Below are positions 11,215 through 19,812 of a stretch of DNA of 64,000 nucleotides, in pieces; positions within the stretch are counted from its first letter, which is position 1, and every line of letters begins with the position of its first letter. The stretch comes from Cupriavidus gilardii. GTDB lineage: Bacteria; Pseudomonadota; Gammaproteobacteria; Burkholderiales; Burkholderiaceae. A model generated the notes under the pieces. The model saw only the letters and a list, made by a program, of their open reading frames with translations, did no database searches and was not told where the DNA came from. A program made the translations under genes and the position numbers. The stretch covers positions 124,001 through 188,000 of the forward strand of contig NZ_VZOV01000004.1 in NCBI RefSeq assembly GCF_008801915.1, given 5' to 3'.

Positions 11215-12848
11215 CGCCTCGTGCCCGGGTTGTTCAGCCGGTTCAATGCATTGAGTTCATGCCGCGCGGCCCGGGCCAATTCGCCGGCCGTCAGCCCGGC
11301 CGGGCCTTCGCCGCCTGCCACCAGGCGATCGGCCGCGCAGCCATGCAGCCAGACCGCGGCCAGCGCCGCGGGCTCGGCCGCCATGCCCTGTGCCAGCAGC
11401 GCGCCGATCATGCCGGCCAGCACGTCGCCGGTGCCGGCGGTGGCCAGGCCCGCGTTGCCGGTCGGATTGATGGCAATCGTGTTCTCGTCCCGACCAGCGA
11501 TCACGGTACCCGAGCCCTTCAGCACAACTACCGCTTGCCACTGCGCAGCCAATGCACGTGCCGCGTCGATACGATCGCGCTGGATCTCCGCCACGGTGCA
11601 GCCCATCAGCCGCGCCGCTTCGAGCGGGTGCGGCGTCAGTACGCGCGGCGCGGTGCCGGCCTTCGCCAGCGCCGCCAATTCCGCGTCTGCGGCCAGCAGA
11701 TTCAGTGCATCGGCGTCGAGCACGGCTGGCGTATCCGCACGCAGCGCCCTCTCGAGCCATCGGCCGGCGTCCTCGCCGGTACCCATGCCCGGGCCGGCCA
11801 CCAGCGCCGACATCTCGTGCAGCCGCAGCCGGTCGACCGGATGCAGCATCAATTCGGGATGCGCCGGATCGAACGGCGGCGCGGGGTCGGCCAGAAAGCC
11901 GATATGCACGCGCCCGGCGCCCAGATGCAGCGCGGCCCGGGCTCCGAGCAACGGCGCGCCGACCATGCCGATGCTGCCACCGATCACCGCCAGCGTGCCG
12001 AAGCTGCCCTTGTGGCTCGCATGTCGTCGGCCTGGAAGCCCGGCGGCGAAGCGCGCCGGCGTATTGGCCCAGACGGCCCGGGCCGCCGCCCCTGCATCTT
12101 GCGGCGGATAGTCGAGGCCGAGCGGCGCGATATCGAGTTCGCCGGCACAGTCGCGGCCGTCCAGCGTCAGCAGGCCCGGCTTCGCGGCGATGAAGGTCAA
12201 CGTCCGGGTTGCGCGCACCGCGGGCGTACCGGCGCCGGTATCGGCCGACAGGCCGCTCGGTACGTCGAGCGCGAACACCGGCACCCCGTCGTCGGCCAGT
12301 GCGCACAGCCGCGCGATCCATTCGGCGAGCGCGCCGCTGGCGGGACGGTTCAGCCCGATACCGAGCAGGCCGTCGACCACCGCGGCAAAACGCGGCGCCG
12401 CCGCGGGCCAGGGCGGGGCGGATTGCGGCGAGGCGGCATCGGGCACCAGCACCTGCAGCGGCACGCCGGCATCGTTTGCCTGCTGCCACGCGCGTGCGGC
12501 ATCGGTGGGCAGGCGTGCGGGATCGGCCAGCAGCCATGCCTGCACCTCGCGGCCGGCCTGATGCAGGTGTGTCGCCGCGACCAGCGCGTCGCCGCCGTTA
12601 TTGCCGGGGCCCGCCAGCAACAGCAGCGGTCCGGCCGGTGCATGGGCGCTCAGCCAGGCGGCAGCGGCAGCCCCGGCACGGGCCATCAGCGTGAACGGCG
12701 ACAGGGTGGCGTAGGCCGCCTGTTCGAGCCGGCGGATCGCGGCGCTGTCGAACAACGGAATGGACGTGGCGCTGAGCGGATCGAAGCGCAACCAGTCCGC
12801 GGCCTCGGCGGCCGTCCCGGCAACGGCGGGAGAGGAGAAGGGCGTCAT
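11211..12848 (-). CDS. nnr: Bifunctional NAD(P)H-hydrate epimerase / ADP-dependent NAD(P)H-hydrate dehydratase
   Basis: Metabolite-repair enzyme restoring hydrated NADH and NADPH. The 545-residue fusion has an N-terminal YjeF_N epimerase domain (about 30-260; LLAGPGNNGGDALVAA, then FALDVPSGLSADTG) and a C-terminal ribokinase-like dehydratase domain (about 280-520; GRRHASHKGSFGTLAVIGGS, VAGPGMG, and the catalytic-loop motif NAGLATAGTGDVLAGMIGA). It is the first gene of a coupled pair with the EamA transporter. The N-terminal 30 residues precede the conserved fold, so a later start is possible. Confidence 0.92.
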   Translation of the reverse strand: MTPFSSPAVAGTAAEAADWLRFDPLSATSIPLFDSAAIRRLEQAAYATLSPFTLMARAGAAAAAWLSAHAPAGPLLLLAGPGNNGGDALVAATHLHQAGREVQAWLLADPARLPTDAARAWQQANDAGVPLQVLVPDAASPQSAPPWPAAAPRFAAVVDGLLGIGLNRPASGALAEWIARLCALADDGVPVFALDVPSGLSADTGAGTPAVRATRTLTFIAAKPGLLTLDGRDCAGELDIAPLGLDYPPQDAGAAARAVWANTPARFAAGLPGRRHASHKGSFGTLAVIGGSIGMVGAPLLGARAALHLGAGRVHIGFLADPAPPFDPAHPELMLHPVDRLRLHEMSALVAGPGMGTGEDAGRWLERALRADTPAVLDADALNLLAADAELAALAKAGTAPRVLTPHPLEAARLMGCTVAEIQRDRIDAARALAAQWQAVVVLKGSGTVIAGRDENTIAINPTGNAGLATAGTGDVLAGMIGALLAQGMAAEPAALAAVWLHGCAADRLVAGGEGPAGLTAGELARAARHELNALNRLNNPGTRR

Positions 12849-12881
12849 CGGCGCATTATCGCAGCGCCGCCGGCAAACGGC

Positions 12882-14156
12882 TCATCGCCGCGGGCCCAGG
12901 CCGTAGCGGTCCGGCGTCAGGCCTTCCAGGTCGATCTCGGCCGGCGCGCCGGACACCTGCGCCGCGAGCAGCTTGCCCGAGCCGCAGGCCATCGCCCAGC
13001 CGGTGGAACCATGGCCGAGATTGAGGAACAGCCCCGGCACGGCGGTGGCGCCGATCAGCGGCGGGCCGTCCGGCAGCATCGGCCGGGCACCGGTCCACAG
13101 CGACGCTTCGGCGTAGTTGGCCGCGCCCGGGAACCAGTCGCGGCCGACCTTCAGCAGCGTGCGCACCGCGGCCCGGCGCAGGTCCAGCTTGCGCGAGCCC
13201 AGCTCGGCGGTGCCGGCCAGCCGAATGCGATTGCCCATGCGGGTGATCGCGACCTTGTACGACTCGTCCATCAGCGCGGCCAGCGGGGCCTGCAGGGCAT
13301 CGCGCACCGGCACCGTCGCCGAATAGCCCTTGACCGGATAGAGCGGCACGCGCAGGCCGAGCGGGCGCAGCAGCGCGGCACTGGCGACACCGGCGGCAAC
13401 CACGACATGTGGCGCGCGCAGGATCGAGTCCCCTCCCTGGCACCGCACGGACACCGACAGCACGCCGTCGCCAGGCGCGCCGATGCCGTGAACGGTGGTG
13501 TCCATCTGAAACCGCACACCGGCCGCCTCAGCGAACTGCCGCAGCCGGCGCGTGAACATCGGGCAATTGCCCGATTCGTCCTCGGGCAGATGCAGCCCGC
13601 CGGCCAGCGCGGTGTCCGGAGCCAGCCCGGGCTCGAGCCGGCGGCATTCGGCCGCATCGACCAGCCGATGGGGTACGGCGTTCTCGCGCAGCAGCGCCAG
13701 CGCGGGCTGGGCCATCTCAAGGTCGCGCTCGGTCCTGAACAGCTGCAGATAGCCCTGCGACTGCTCGTAATCGATCTGCAGCTGGTCGCGCAACTGGTGC
13801 AGGCAGGCGCGGCTGTAGAAGGCCAGCCGCTGCATGCGCAGCTTGTTGATGCGGTAGCGCTCGAGCCGGCATTCGCCGAGCCAGCGCGCGATCCAGCGCC
13901 ACATCGCCGGGTCCGCGCTGGGCCGGAACACCACCGGCGAGGTACTGGCGAACAGGGTGCGCAGCACCTTGGCCGGCATTCCGGGCGCGGCCCACGGTGT
14001 CACATAGCCGGGCGCGATGACGCCGGCGTTGCCGAAGCTGGTCTCCTGGGCCGGAGAGGCGCGCCGGTCCAGCACGGTGACCTCGAATCCGGCCTCGCGC
14101 AGATACCAGGCCGAGCACACGCCGATCACGCCGGCCCCGATCACGATGGCGCGCAT
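12882..14156 (-). CDS. dadA: D-amino-acid dehydrogenase (DadA-type FAD oxidoreductase)
   Basis: FAD-dependent membrane-associated oxidoreductase that deaminates D-amino acids to 2-oxo acids. The 424 residues include the N-terminal dinucleotide fold IGAGVIGVCSAWYLREAGFEV, the DadA hallmark ETSFGNAGVIAPGYVTPWAAPG, and the C-terminal NLGHGSTGWAMACGSGKLLA segment. It follows the TRAP large permease gene by six bases, so it is almost certainly in the transporter operon, which suggests the imported compound yields a D-amino acid or related imino acid. The exact substrate is unknown; other DAO-family oxidases cannot be excluded. Confidence 0.88.
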   Translation of the reverse strand: MRAIVIGAGVIGVCSAWYLREAGFEVTVLDRRASPAQETSFGNAGVIAPGYVTPWAAPGMPAKVLRTLFASTSPVVFRPSADPAMWRWIARWLGECRLERYRINKLRMQRLAFYSRACLHQLRDQLQIDYEQSQGYLQLFRTERDLEMAQPALALLRENAVPHRLVDAAECRRLEPGLAPDTALAGGLHLPEDESGNCPMFTRRLRQFAEAAGVRFQMDTTVHGIGAPGDGVLSVSVRCQGGDSILRAPHVVVAAGVASAALLRPLGLRVPLYPVKGYSATVPVRDALQAPLAALMDESYKVAITRMGNRIRLAGTAELGSRKLDLRRAAVRTLLKVGRDWFPGAANYAEASLWTGARPMLPDGPPLIGATAVPGLFLNLGHGSTGWAMACGSGKLLAAQVSGAPAEIDLEGLTPDRYGLGPRR

Positions 14157-14162
14157 GGGGAC

Positions 14163-15461
14163 TTACATCTTCATCTGCGCGGGCAGATAGGTCACCAGGC
14201 CGGGGAAGGCCCAGATCAGCAGCACCGCCACCACCATCAGCACGAAGAAGGGGAAGGCGGCCCAGGCGATATAACTGATATTGCGCCGGGTCATCCCCTG
14301 CAGCACGAACAGGTTGAAGCCGACCGGCGGCGTGATCTGCGCCATCTCGACCACCAGCACGACAAAGATGCCGAACCACAGCAGGTCGATGCCGACTGCC
14401 TGGATCGTCGGCAGCAGCACCGACATCGTCAGCACCACCATCGAGATGCCGTCGAGGAAGCAGCCGAGGATGATGAAGAACACCATCAGCGCGACGATCA
14501 GCAGGAACGGCGTCAGGTTCAGGCCGACGATCCATTCGGCAAGATGGCGCGGCAGGCCGATGAAGCCCATCGCCAGCGTCAGGAACGACGAGCCCGCCAG
14601 GATCAGCGCGATCATGCAGTACAGCCGGGTGGCCGACATCAGCGAATCGCGGAAGGTCTGCCAGGTCAAGGTGCGCTGCGCCAGCGCCAGCAGCAGCGCC
14701 CCGACGACGCCGAGCGCCGCCGCCTCGGTGGCGGTGGCGATGCCGGCGTAGATCGAGCCCAGCACTGCGCCGATCAGCAGCACCACCGGAATCAGGTGGC
14801 GCGATTCGGCCAGCTTGGCGTGCAGGTCCAGGCGATGCTCGGGCACCGGGATCGCGTCGCGATGGCGCCAGCCCCAGACCGCGACATAGCCCATGAACAG
14901 CAGCGCCAGCATCAGCCCCGGCAGCACCCCGCCGATGAACAGCTTGCCGATCGACACGTCGGCGGTGACGCCATAGACGATCATGATGATCGACGGCGGA
15001 ATCAGCAGCCCGAGCGTGCCGGCGCCGGCCAGCGAGCCGATCGCCATCGAATCGGGATAGCCGCGCTTGGCCAGTTCCGGCAGCGAGATCTTGCCGATCG
15101 TCGCGCAGGTGGCGGCGCTCGAGCCCGACACCGCCGCGAAGATCGTGCAGCCGATCACGTTGACATGCAGCAGCCGGCCCGGCAGGCGCTGCAGCCAGGG
15201 CGCCAGCCCGCGGAACATGCCTTCGGACAGTTTTGTCTTGAGCAGGATCTCGCCCATCCAGATGAACAGGGGCAGCGCCGTCAGCGTCCAGCTTGACAGC
15301 GAGCCCCAGACCGTCAGCGCCATCGATTCGCCGCCGACCTTGTTGGTGAACAGCTCCATCGCTATCCATCCGACGCCGAGAATCGCGATGCCGATCCAGA
15401 CGCCGGCGCCGAGCACGGCGAAGATCGCGACGATCAGGAAGAGGGTGATCCAGAGATCCAT
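14163..15461 (-). CDS. dctM: TRAP transporter large permease, DctM family
   Basis: Twelve-plus-helix inner-membrane subunit that couples solute uptake to the sodium gradient. The 432 residues are hydrophobic throughout and carry typical DctM segments (LLIPPSIIMIVYGV, GIATATEAAALGVVGALLLA, EMAQITPPVGFNLFVLQG). AGGA lies nine bases before ATG 15461. It lies between dctQ (81-base gap) and dadA (6-base gap). Confidence 0.95.
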   Translation of the reverse strand: MDLWITLFLIVAIFAVLGAGVWIGIAILGVGWIAMELFTNKVGGESMALTVWGSLSSWTLTALPLFIWMGEILLKTKLSEGMFRGLAPWLQRLPGRLLHVNVIGCTIFAAVSGSSAATCATIGKISLPELAKRGYPDSMAIGSLAGAGTLGLLIPPSIIMIVYGVTADVSIGKLFIGGVLPGLMLALLFMGYVAVWGWRHRDAIPVPEHRLDLHAKLAESRHLIPVVLLIGAVLGSIYAGIATATEAAALGVVGALLLALAQRTLTWQTFRDSLMSATRLYCMIALILAGSSFLTLAMGFIGLPRHLAEWIVGLNLTPFLLIVALMVFFIILGCFLDGISMVVLTMSVLLPTIQAVGIDLLWFGIFVVLVVEMAQITPPVGFNLFVLQGMTRRNISYIAWAAFPFFVLMVVAVLLIWAFPGLVTYLPAQMKM

Positions 15462-15542
15462 GTTGTTGCGTTCCTGTGGGGATGCCGTTCAGTCGAGATG
15501 GCCGGCTGGTGCGATACGGAGGCTACGTGTCGGTACGCGGCG

Positions 15543-16055
15543 TCATTCGGTGCGCGCCATCTCGCCGCTTTCCTCGCGCGGCAGACGGCGCGTGCGCAGC
15601 ACGTAGACGAACTCCTCGGCGAAGGCGACGAACAGCCCGAACAGGCCCACCGCCATCGACAGCTGCGGAATCCACAGCGGCGTGGCGTCGGTGTTCTGCG
15701 AGATGTCGTGATAGATGTACGAGTCGTACGCGAGCTTGCCCGCGTAGTAGGTGAAGTACGCGGTCAGCAGCGTGGCCACCGCCAGGCAGAAGATCTCCAC
15801 CCAGACGCGCGGCTTGCCGTGCAGGCGCTGCAGGATCAGCGTCACGCGGATATGGTCGCCCTGGCGCAGCGTCGCGGCCAGCGCAAGGAACGACCCCGCG
15901 GCCATGAAATAGCCGGCATAGGCATCGCCGCCGTCGATCTGGAAATGGGCAAAGCGCCCGACGATGATGGCCAGTTCGATCAGCAGCGTCAGGCAGATGA
16001 AGACGGCCGCCAGCGCGCCGAGCGCCTGGTAGAACCACTGGAAGCGGGAAGTCAT
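15543..16055 (-). CDS. dctQ: TRAP transporter small permease, DctQ family
   Basis: Four-helix inner-membrane partner of DctM. The 170 residues have the family length and show four hydrophobic segments plus the conserved cytoplasmic-loop pattern ALAATLRQGDHIRVTLILQRL. Start ATG 16055 lacks a strong Shine-Dalgarno. A palindromic repeat element lies in the 177 bases between it and dctP. Confidence 0.92.
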   Translation of the reverse strand: MTSRFQWFYQALGALAAVFICLTLLIELAIIVGRFAHFQIDGGDAYAGYFMAAGSFLALAATLRQGDHIRVTLILQRLHGKPRVWVEIFCLAVATLLTAYFTYYAGKLAYDSYIYHDISQNTDATPLWIPQLSMAVGLFGLFVAFAEEFVYVLRTRRLPREESGEMARTE

Positions 16056-16116
16056 GGTGCGTCCGGGAGGCTAGAGGAGAGGGAAGCGGGAAGCCGTGCC
16101 ACTTCGGGGGATCGCT

Positions 16117-16190
16117 GTCGTCCCCGCGAAGGCGGGGACCCAGTGGCTTGCGTCAAGACGCTGGGCCCCCGCCTGCGCGGGGGCGACGAG
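16117..16190. repeat. Palindromic repeat element, family A, copy 1
   Basis: Two GC-rich hairpins (GTCGTCCCCGCG...CGGGGAC at 16117-16139 and GCCCCCGCCTGCGCGGGGGC at 16164-16183) flank an internal segment CAGTGGCTTGCG...GACGCTGGG. Related copies occur at 19707-19785 and 31805-31892. It is a REP/BIME-like intergenic repeat between dctP and dctQ and may shape the relative abundance of the two mRNA parts. Confidence 0.85.
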
Positions 16191-16232
16191 GTGGCGTGGC
16201 GAGCCTGGCCCGGCATCGTCACGCCGTTCGCC

Positions 16233-17225
16233 TTACTTGCGATACGCCGCGATGATTTCCTTGCCGTCGGGGCCGGCCTTCTTTTCCCACTCGGCCAGCA
16301 GTTCGTCGCCGATCTTCTTCATGTCGGCCTGCAGCTGCGGCGTGGGCTTGACGATGGTCATCTTGTTCTTGGCCAGCGTGTCCAGCGATTGCTGCGTGTA
16401 TTCGCGCATCCGCTGCCAGCCGCGCGTCTCGGCCGCCTGCGCGGCCTTGATCAGCGCCTCCTGCGACGGCTTGTCGAGCTTGTCGAACTCGCGCTTGTTG
16501 ACGATCACCATGTTCTTCGGCAGCCAGGCGTCGACCGTATGGAAGTGCGTCAGGCTCTCCCAGACCTTGCTGTCGACGCCGGTGGCGCCCGACGACATGA
16601 AGCTGTCGACCACGCCGGTGGCCAGCGCCTGCGACAGCTCGGCGGCCTGGATCGTCATCGGCTGGGCGCCGACCGCCTGTGCGATGCGCGTGGTGGCCGG
16701 ATTGTAGGCGCGCCACTTCAGGCCCTTCATGTCGGCGCCCGAGCGGATCTCCTTCTTCGCATAGATGCCCTGCGGCGGCCACGCGACCGCGTACAGCAGC
16801 TTGATGCCCTGGCGGTCCAGCAGGCGATCGATCACGGGCCGCTGCGCCTGCCACAGCTTGTACGATGCATCGAAGCCGGTGGCGAGGAAGGGCACGGCAT
16901 CGACGCCGAACAGCGCATTCTCGTTCTCCAGCAGCGACATCAGCACCTCGCCCGCCTGGGCCTGGTTGCTCTGCACCGCGCGCTTGATCTCGTTGGCCTT
17001 GAACAGCGAACCGTTCGGATGCAGCGTGATGGCGAGCTTGCCCTGCGTGGCCGCGCTGACCTCCTTGGCGAACTGGTCCAGGTTGACCGTGTGCGGGTTG
17101 TTGGCCGGATAGCCGGTCGGCAGATCCCATTTGACCTGGGCCTGCGCCAGCGGCGCCATCGCGAAGGCGCAGGCGAGCAGCCCGCACGCAGACATCGACT
17201 TCAGCAATCCCTTGCGCTGCATCAT
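16233..17225 (-). CDS. dctP: TRAP transporter periplasmic solute-binding protein, DctP family
   Basis: Binds the substrate in the periplasm and delivers it to DctQM. The 330-residue precursor begins with a Sec signal peptide (cleavage near AQA-QVKW) and contains the family core with the conserved Arg region (LKWRAYNPATTRIAQAVGAQPM) and the TGVVDSFMSS motif. I placed the start at ATG 17225, since AGGAGA lies about five bases upstream; ATG 17222 is equally possible, and a longer start would put about 17 charged residues before the signal peptide. It is probably the first gene of dctP-dctQ-dctM-dadA. Confidence 0.93.
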   Translation of the reverse strand: MMQRKGLLKSMSACGLLACAFAMAPLAQAQVKWDLPTGYPANNPHTVNLDQFAKEVSAATQGKLAITLHPNGSLFKANEIKRAVQSNQAQAGEVLMSLLENENALFGVDAVPFLATGFDASYKLWQAQRPVIDRLLDRQGIKLLYAVAWPPQGIYAKKEIRSGADMKGLKWRAYNPATTRIAQAVGAQPMTIQAAELSQALATGVVDSFMSSGATGVDSKVWESLTHFHTVDAWLPKNMVIVNKREFDKLDKPSQEALIKAAQAAETRGWQRMREYTQQSLDTLAKNKMTIVKPTPQLQADMKKIGDELLAEWEKKAGPDGKEIIAAYRK

Positions 17226-17307
17226 TTCTCTCCTGGTTGTGTCATTACCGCGTCGTTGCGCATCCGTGGTGCGCACGCGTGCGTGGATCTTGCGCCGCCA
17301 GCGGTGG

Positions 17308-17343
17308 CTCGTCCACTGGGTCGTCCACTAGGTCGTCCGCTAG
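17308..17343. repeat. 12-bp tandem repeat, three copies
   Basis: The unit GTCGTCCACTAG, with small changes, repeats at 17308-17319, 17320-17331 and 17332-17343, followed by a partial fourth. It lies between the amidase stop and the dctP start. Confidence 0.75.
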
Positions 17344-17359
17344 TCGTCCGCCCGCCGGC

Positions 17360-18730
17360 TCAGGCCTGCTGCGGCGTGGGCGCGAGCACGGCCTCCAATG
17401 CAAGCGCCGTGCCCAGCAGCGTCGCGTCGCGCATCGGGCCATGCGCGAGCATCAGTCCGACCGGCAGTTCGTCGGGCTGGTGGCACGGCAGCGAGATCGC
17501 GCAGCCGTCGAGGAAGTTGATGGTCGAAGGATTGCGCAGCAGCAGCGCATTGATGCGCGCAAACAGCGCGTCGTCGGCGACCAATGGCGCGATCGGTGGG
17601 GCGATGACCGGCACGGTGGGGCAGGCCAGCGCGTCGAAGCCGTCCAGCCGCGCCATCACACGCTCGCTCCAGGCGGCGCGGGCGCGCACCAGATCGACAT
17701 AGTCGGCCGCGCCGATCGCGGCGCCGCGGTCGATGCGCGCCGCCACGCGCGGGTCGTACAGCGTGCGCCGCGACGACAGCGTGCCGCGGTGGATCGCATA
17801 GGCCTCGGCCGCGGTCAGGCCGCCTTGCGCGTTCAGCGTCGACAGCTCCAGCAGCTCGGGCAGATCCACATGTTCGATCTGCACGCCGGCGGCGGACAGT
17901 CGTCCCAACGCGCGATCGAAGGCGCGCGACACGGTCTCGTCCAGATCGTCCAGCAGCAGCTGGCGCGGTACGGCCAGCCGCAGCGCGCCGGCGGCCTTGC
18001 GCACAGGCACCAACGCCTGATCCGCGATCACGCCGTCGACCAGCACGCAGTCGGCCACGGTGCGCGCCATCGCGCAGGCGGTATCGAGCGAGAACGACAG
18101 CGGAAAGGCACCGGCCAGCGGCACGCGCCGCGCGGTCGGCTTGAAACCGGTCAGCCCGCACAGCGCGGCCGGAATGCGGATCGACCCGCCGGTATCGCTG
18201 CCCAGCGCCGCCACGGCGAGGCCAAGCGCCACCGAAGCCGCCGCGCCCGACGACGAGCCGCCGCAGATGCGCTGCACCGCGGTGTCGTGCGGATTGACCG
18301 GCGTGCCGTAGTGCGGGTTGATGCCGACGCCGGAGAAGGCGAACTCGGTCATGTTGGTGCGGCCCACCAGCGCGGCGCCCACCGCTCGCAGCCGCGCCAC
18401 CACGGGCGCGTCGTCGGTCGCGGGCGCGGCATCGGCGCGCACCGTCGAGGCGGCGCGCGTGACATCGCCGCCGATATCGAACAGGTCCTTGATCGATACC
18501 GGCAGCCCCGCCAGCGGATGCAGCGGCTTGCCGGCCAGCGCCGCGGCATCGGCGGCCCGCGCCGCGCTGGCCGCGGTATCGAAGCTGGTCTGCAGGAATA
18601 CCGCTTGCGCCTCCGGCTCCTTCGCCCGGGCCTCGGCCTGCTGCAGCAGCGCAGCGCGCGACAGTCGGCCCTCGCGGGCCAGCCGGTTCAGCGTGTCGAT
18701 ATCGGGGAGCAGCGCGGCAGGCATCGTCAT
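17360..18730 (-). CDS. Amidase (amidase signature family)
   Basis: Ser-cisSer-Lys hydrolase cleaving a C-N amide bond. In the 456 residues the catalytic Lys is in PVSIKDLFD (near residue 75), the cis-Ser in CGGSSSGAAASVALG and the nucleophilic Ser in GSDTGGSIRIPAALCG. Family proteins range from GatA-like to nicotinamidase-like, so the natural substrate is open. Context (TRAP transporter, D-amino-acid dehydrogenase, oxoprolinase-type hydrolase) suggests a small cyclic or N-acylated amide. ATG 18730 (or 18724) is chosen because upstream codons lack the fold. Divergent from a regulator gene, 341 bases away. Confidence 0.88.
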   Translation of the reverse strand: MTMPAALLPDIDTLNRLAREGRLSRAALLQQAEARAKEPEAQAVFLQTSFDTAASAARAADAAALAGKPLHPLAGLPVSIKDLFDIGGDVTRAASTVRADAAPATDDAPVVARLRAVGAALVGRTNMTEFAFSGVGINPHYGTPVNPHDTAVQRICGGSSSGAAASVALGLAVAALGSDTGGSIRIPAALCGLTGFKPTARRVPLAGAFPLSFSLDTACAMARTVADCVLVDGVIADQALVPVRKAAGALRLAVPRQLLLDDLDETVSRAFDRALGRLSAAGVQIEHVDLPELLELSTLNAQGGLTAAEAYAIHRGTLSSRRTLYDPRVAARIDRGAAIGAADYVDLVRARAAWSERVMARLDGFDALACPTVPVIAPPIAPLVADDALFARINALLLRNPSTINFLDGCAISLPCHQPDELPVGLMLAHGPMRDATLLGTALALEAVLAPTPQQA

Positions 18731-18939
18731 CGGTACAAGGTCTGGCTCTGTGTCCGGGCAGTGGGCTCGGGCGTGGGTCGAAGTCGGGAACGGCGATGAT
18801 GGGGACCGTACTGCTTGCCGCTTGCCCCGCGGCAGTGCGAACCCCGCCGGATGCCCAGAATTCGTGCGCGAATCGAGTCGGAAGCGGTCGTTTCGGTGCC
18901 GCGCAATCCCCATCGTTACCGGGTACTCATGCTCATAAT

Positions 18940-18957
18940 TTGTCGATAAACTGTCAA
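18940..18957. promoter_or_regulatory. Candidate operator in the amidase/regulator divergent region
   Basis: The 341 bases between the amidase and regulator starts are GC-rich except for an A+T-rich patch around 18930-18965. An 18-base imperfect palindrome sits there (TTGTC...GTCAA ends, 10 of 18 symmetric positions) and on the minus strand contains a perfect TTGACA -35-like hexamer (18957-18952). This is where a MarR-type repressor would be expected to bind. No clear -10 at standard spacing was found. Confidence 0.35.
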
Positions 18958-19071
18958 GCTGAAATTGCCGCGGCGGCCCCCGGGAAATCCCTACACGTCC
19001 TTGTCTCCGCTTGCGTTCCGCGACGCACGACGCCGTTCGTTCTCCGCTGTCCTTCTGCAGGAGTGCCACCC

Positions 19072-19689
19072 ATGGCCCGAAAGCCGAGCCGCCGCGACGA
19101 TGTTGCCTCTCACGATATTGCCGCTGCCGATGTTGTCTCTGCCGGTACCGCGTCGGCCGCGGCCGCCGAAGCGGTCGTTCGTTCGAGCAGCGCCGGCATC
19201 GTGTCGTCCGCCCATCTGGTGTCGTCGCGCAGTCCCGAGCTGTCGGAATTCGAGTTCGGCCTGAACACCGCCTACAACGCCTATAGCCGCTGGGTCGTGC
19301 GCTGCATGGGCGCGGCGGGCGTGCGCGACCTGACCTTCCTCGACGTGCTGGTGCTCCATCACGTCAACCACCGCGGGCGCGCCAAGCGGCTGGCCGACAT
19401 CTGCTTCGTGCTGAATGTCGAAGACACCCACCTGGTGACCTACTCGCTGAAGAAGCTGCAGGGCATGGGGTTGGTCGCCGGCGTGCGCGTGGGCAAGGAG
19501 GCGACCTACAGCACTACCGCGGCAGGCACCGAGGCGTGCGCGCGGTATCGCGAAATCCGCGAGCAATGCCTGACCAGCAATATGACGCCGGGCAGCGCGG
19601 AGAACGCCGAGATCGGCGAACTGGCACGGCTGTTGCGCGTGCTGACCGGGCTGTACGAGCAGGCGGCGCGTTCGGCGACATCGCTGTAG
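19072..19689 (+). CDS. Winged-helix (MarR-like) transcriptional regulator
   Basis: DNA-binding regulator, probably of the flanking catabolic genes. The 205 residues comprise a disordered Ala/Ser-rich N-terminus (1-60) and a winged-helix domain (about 65-180) with the MarR-like layout: LTFLDVLVLHHVNH, recognition helix region LNVEDTHLVTYSLKKLQGMGLV, and wing GVRVGKEATYSTTAAG. Start ATG 19072 has AGGAG eight bases upstream. It is divergent from the amidase and precedes the oxoprolinase gene by 123 bases. Confidence 0.82.
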   Translation: MARKPSRRDDVASHDIAAADVVSAGTASAAAAEAVVRSSSAGIVSSAHLVSSRSPELSEFEFGLNTAYNAYSRWVVRCMGAAGVRDLTFLDVLVLHHVNHRGRAKRLADICFVLNVEDTHLVTYSLKKLQGMGLVAGVRVGKEATYSTTAAGTEACARYREIREQCLTSNMTPGSAENAEIGELARLLRVLTGLYEQAARSATSL

Positions 19690-19706
19690 CGCGCTCCCAT
19701 CACATC

Positions 19707-19785
19707 GCCTCCGCGAAAGCGGTGCCCAGCGTCTTGCAGCAGCACGCAAGCCACTGGGTCCCCGCCTGCGCGGGGACGAGAGACA
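19707..19785. repeat. Palindromic repeat element, family A, copy 2
   Basis: This carries the hairpin GTCCCCGCCTGCGCGGGGAC (19758-19777), a degenerate partner hairpin near 19707-19722 and the internal segment CCCAGCGTCTTGC...GCAAGCCACTGGG, so it is copy 1 in inverted orientation. It lies between the regulator gene and the oxoprolinase gene. Confidence 0.8.
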
Positions 19786-19812
19786 ACCATCCCTATCTCG
19801 AGGTAGTTCAGC

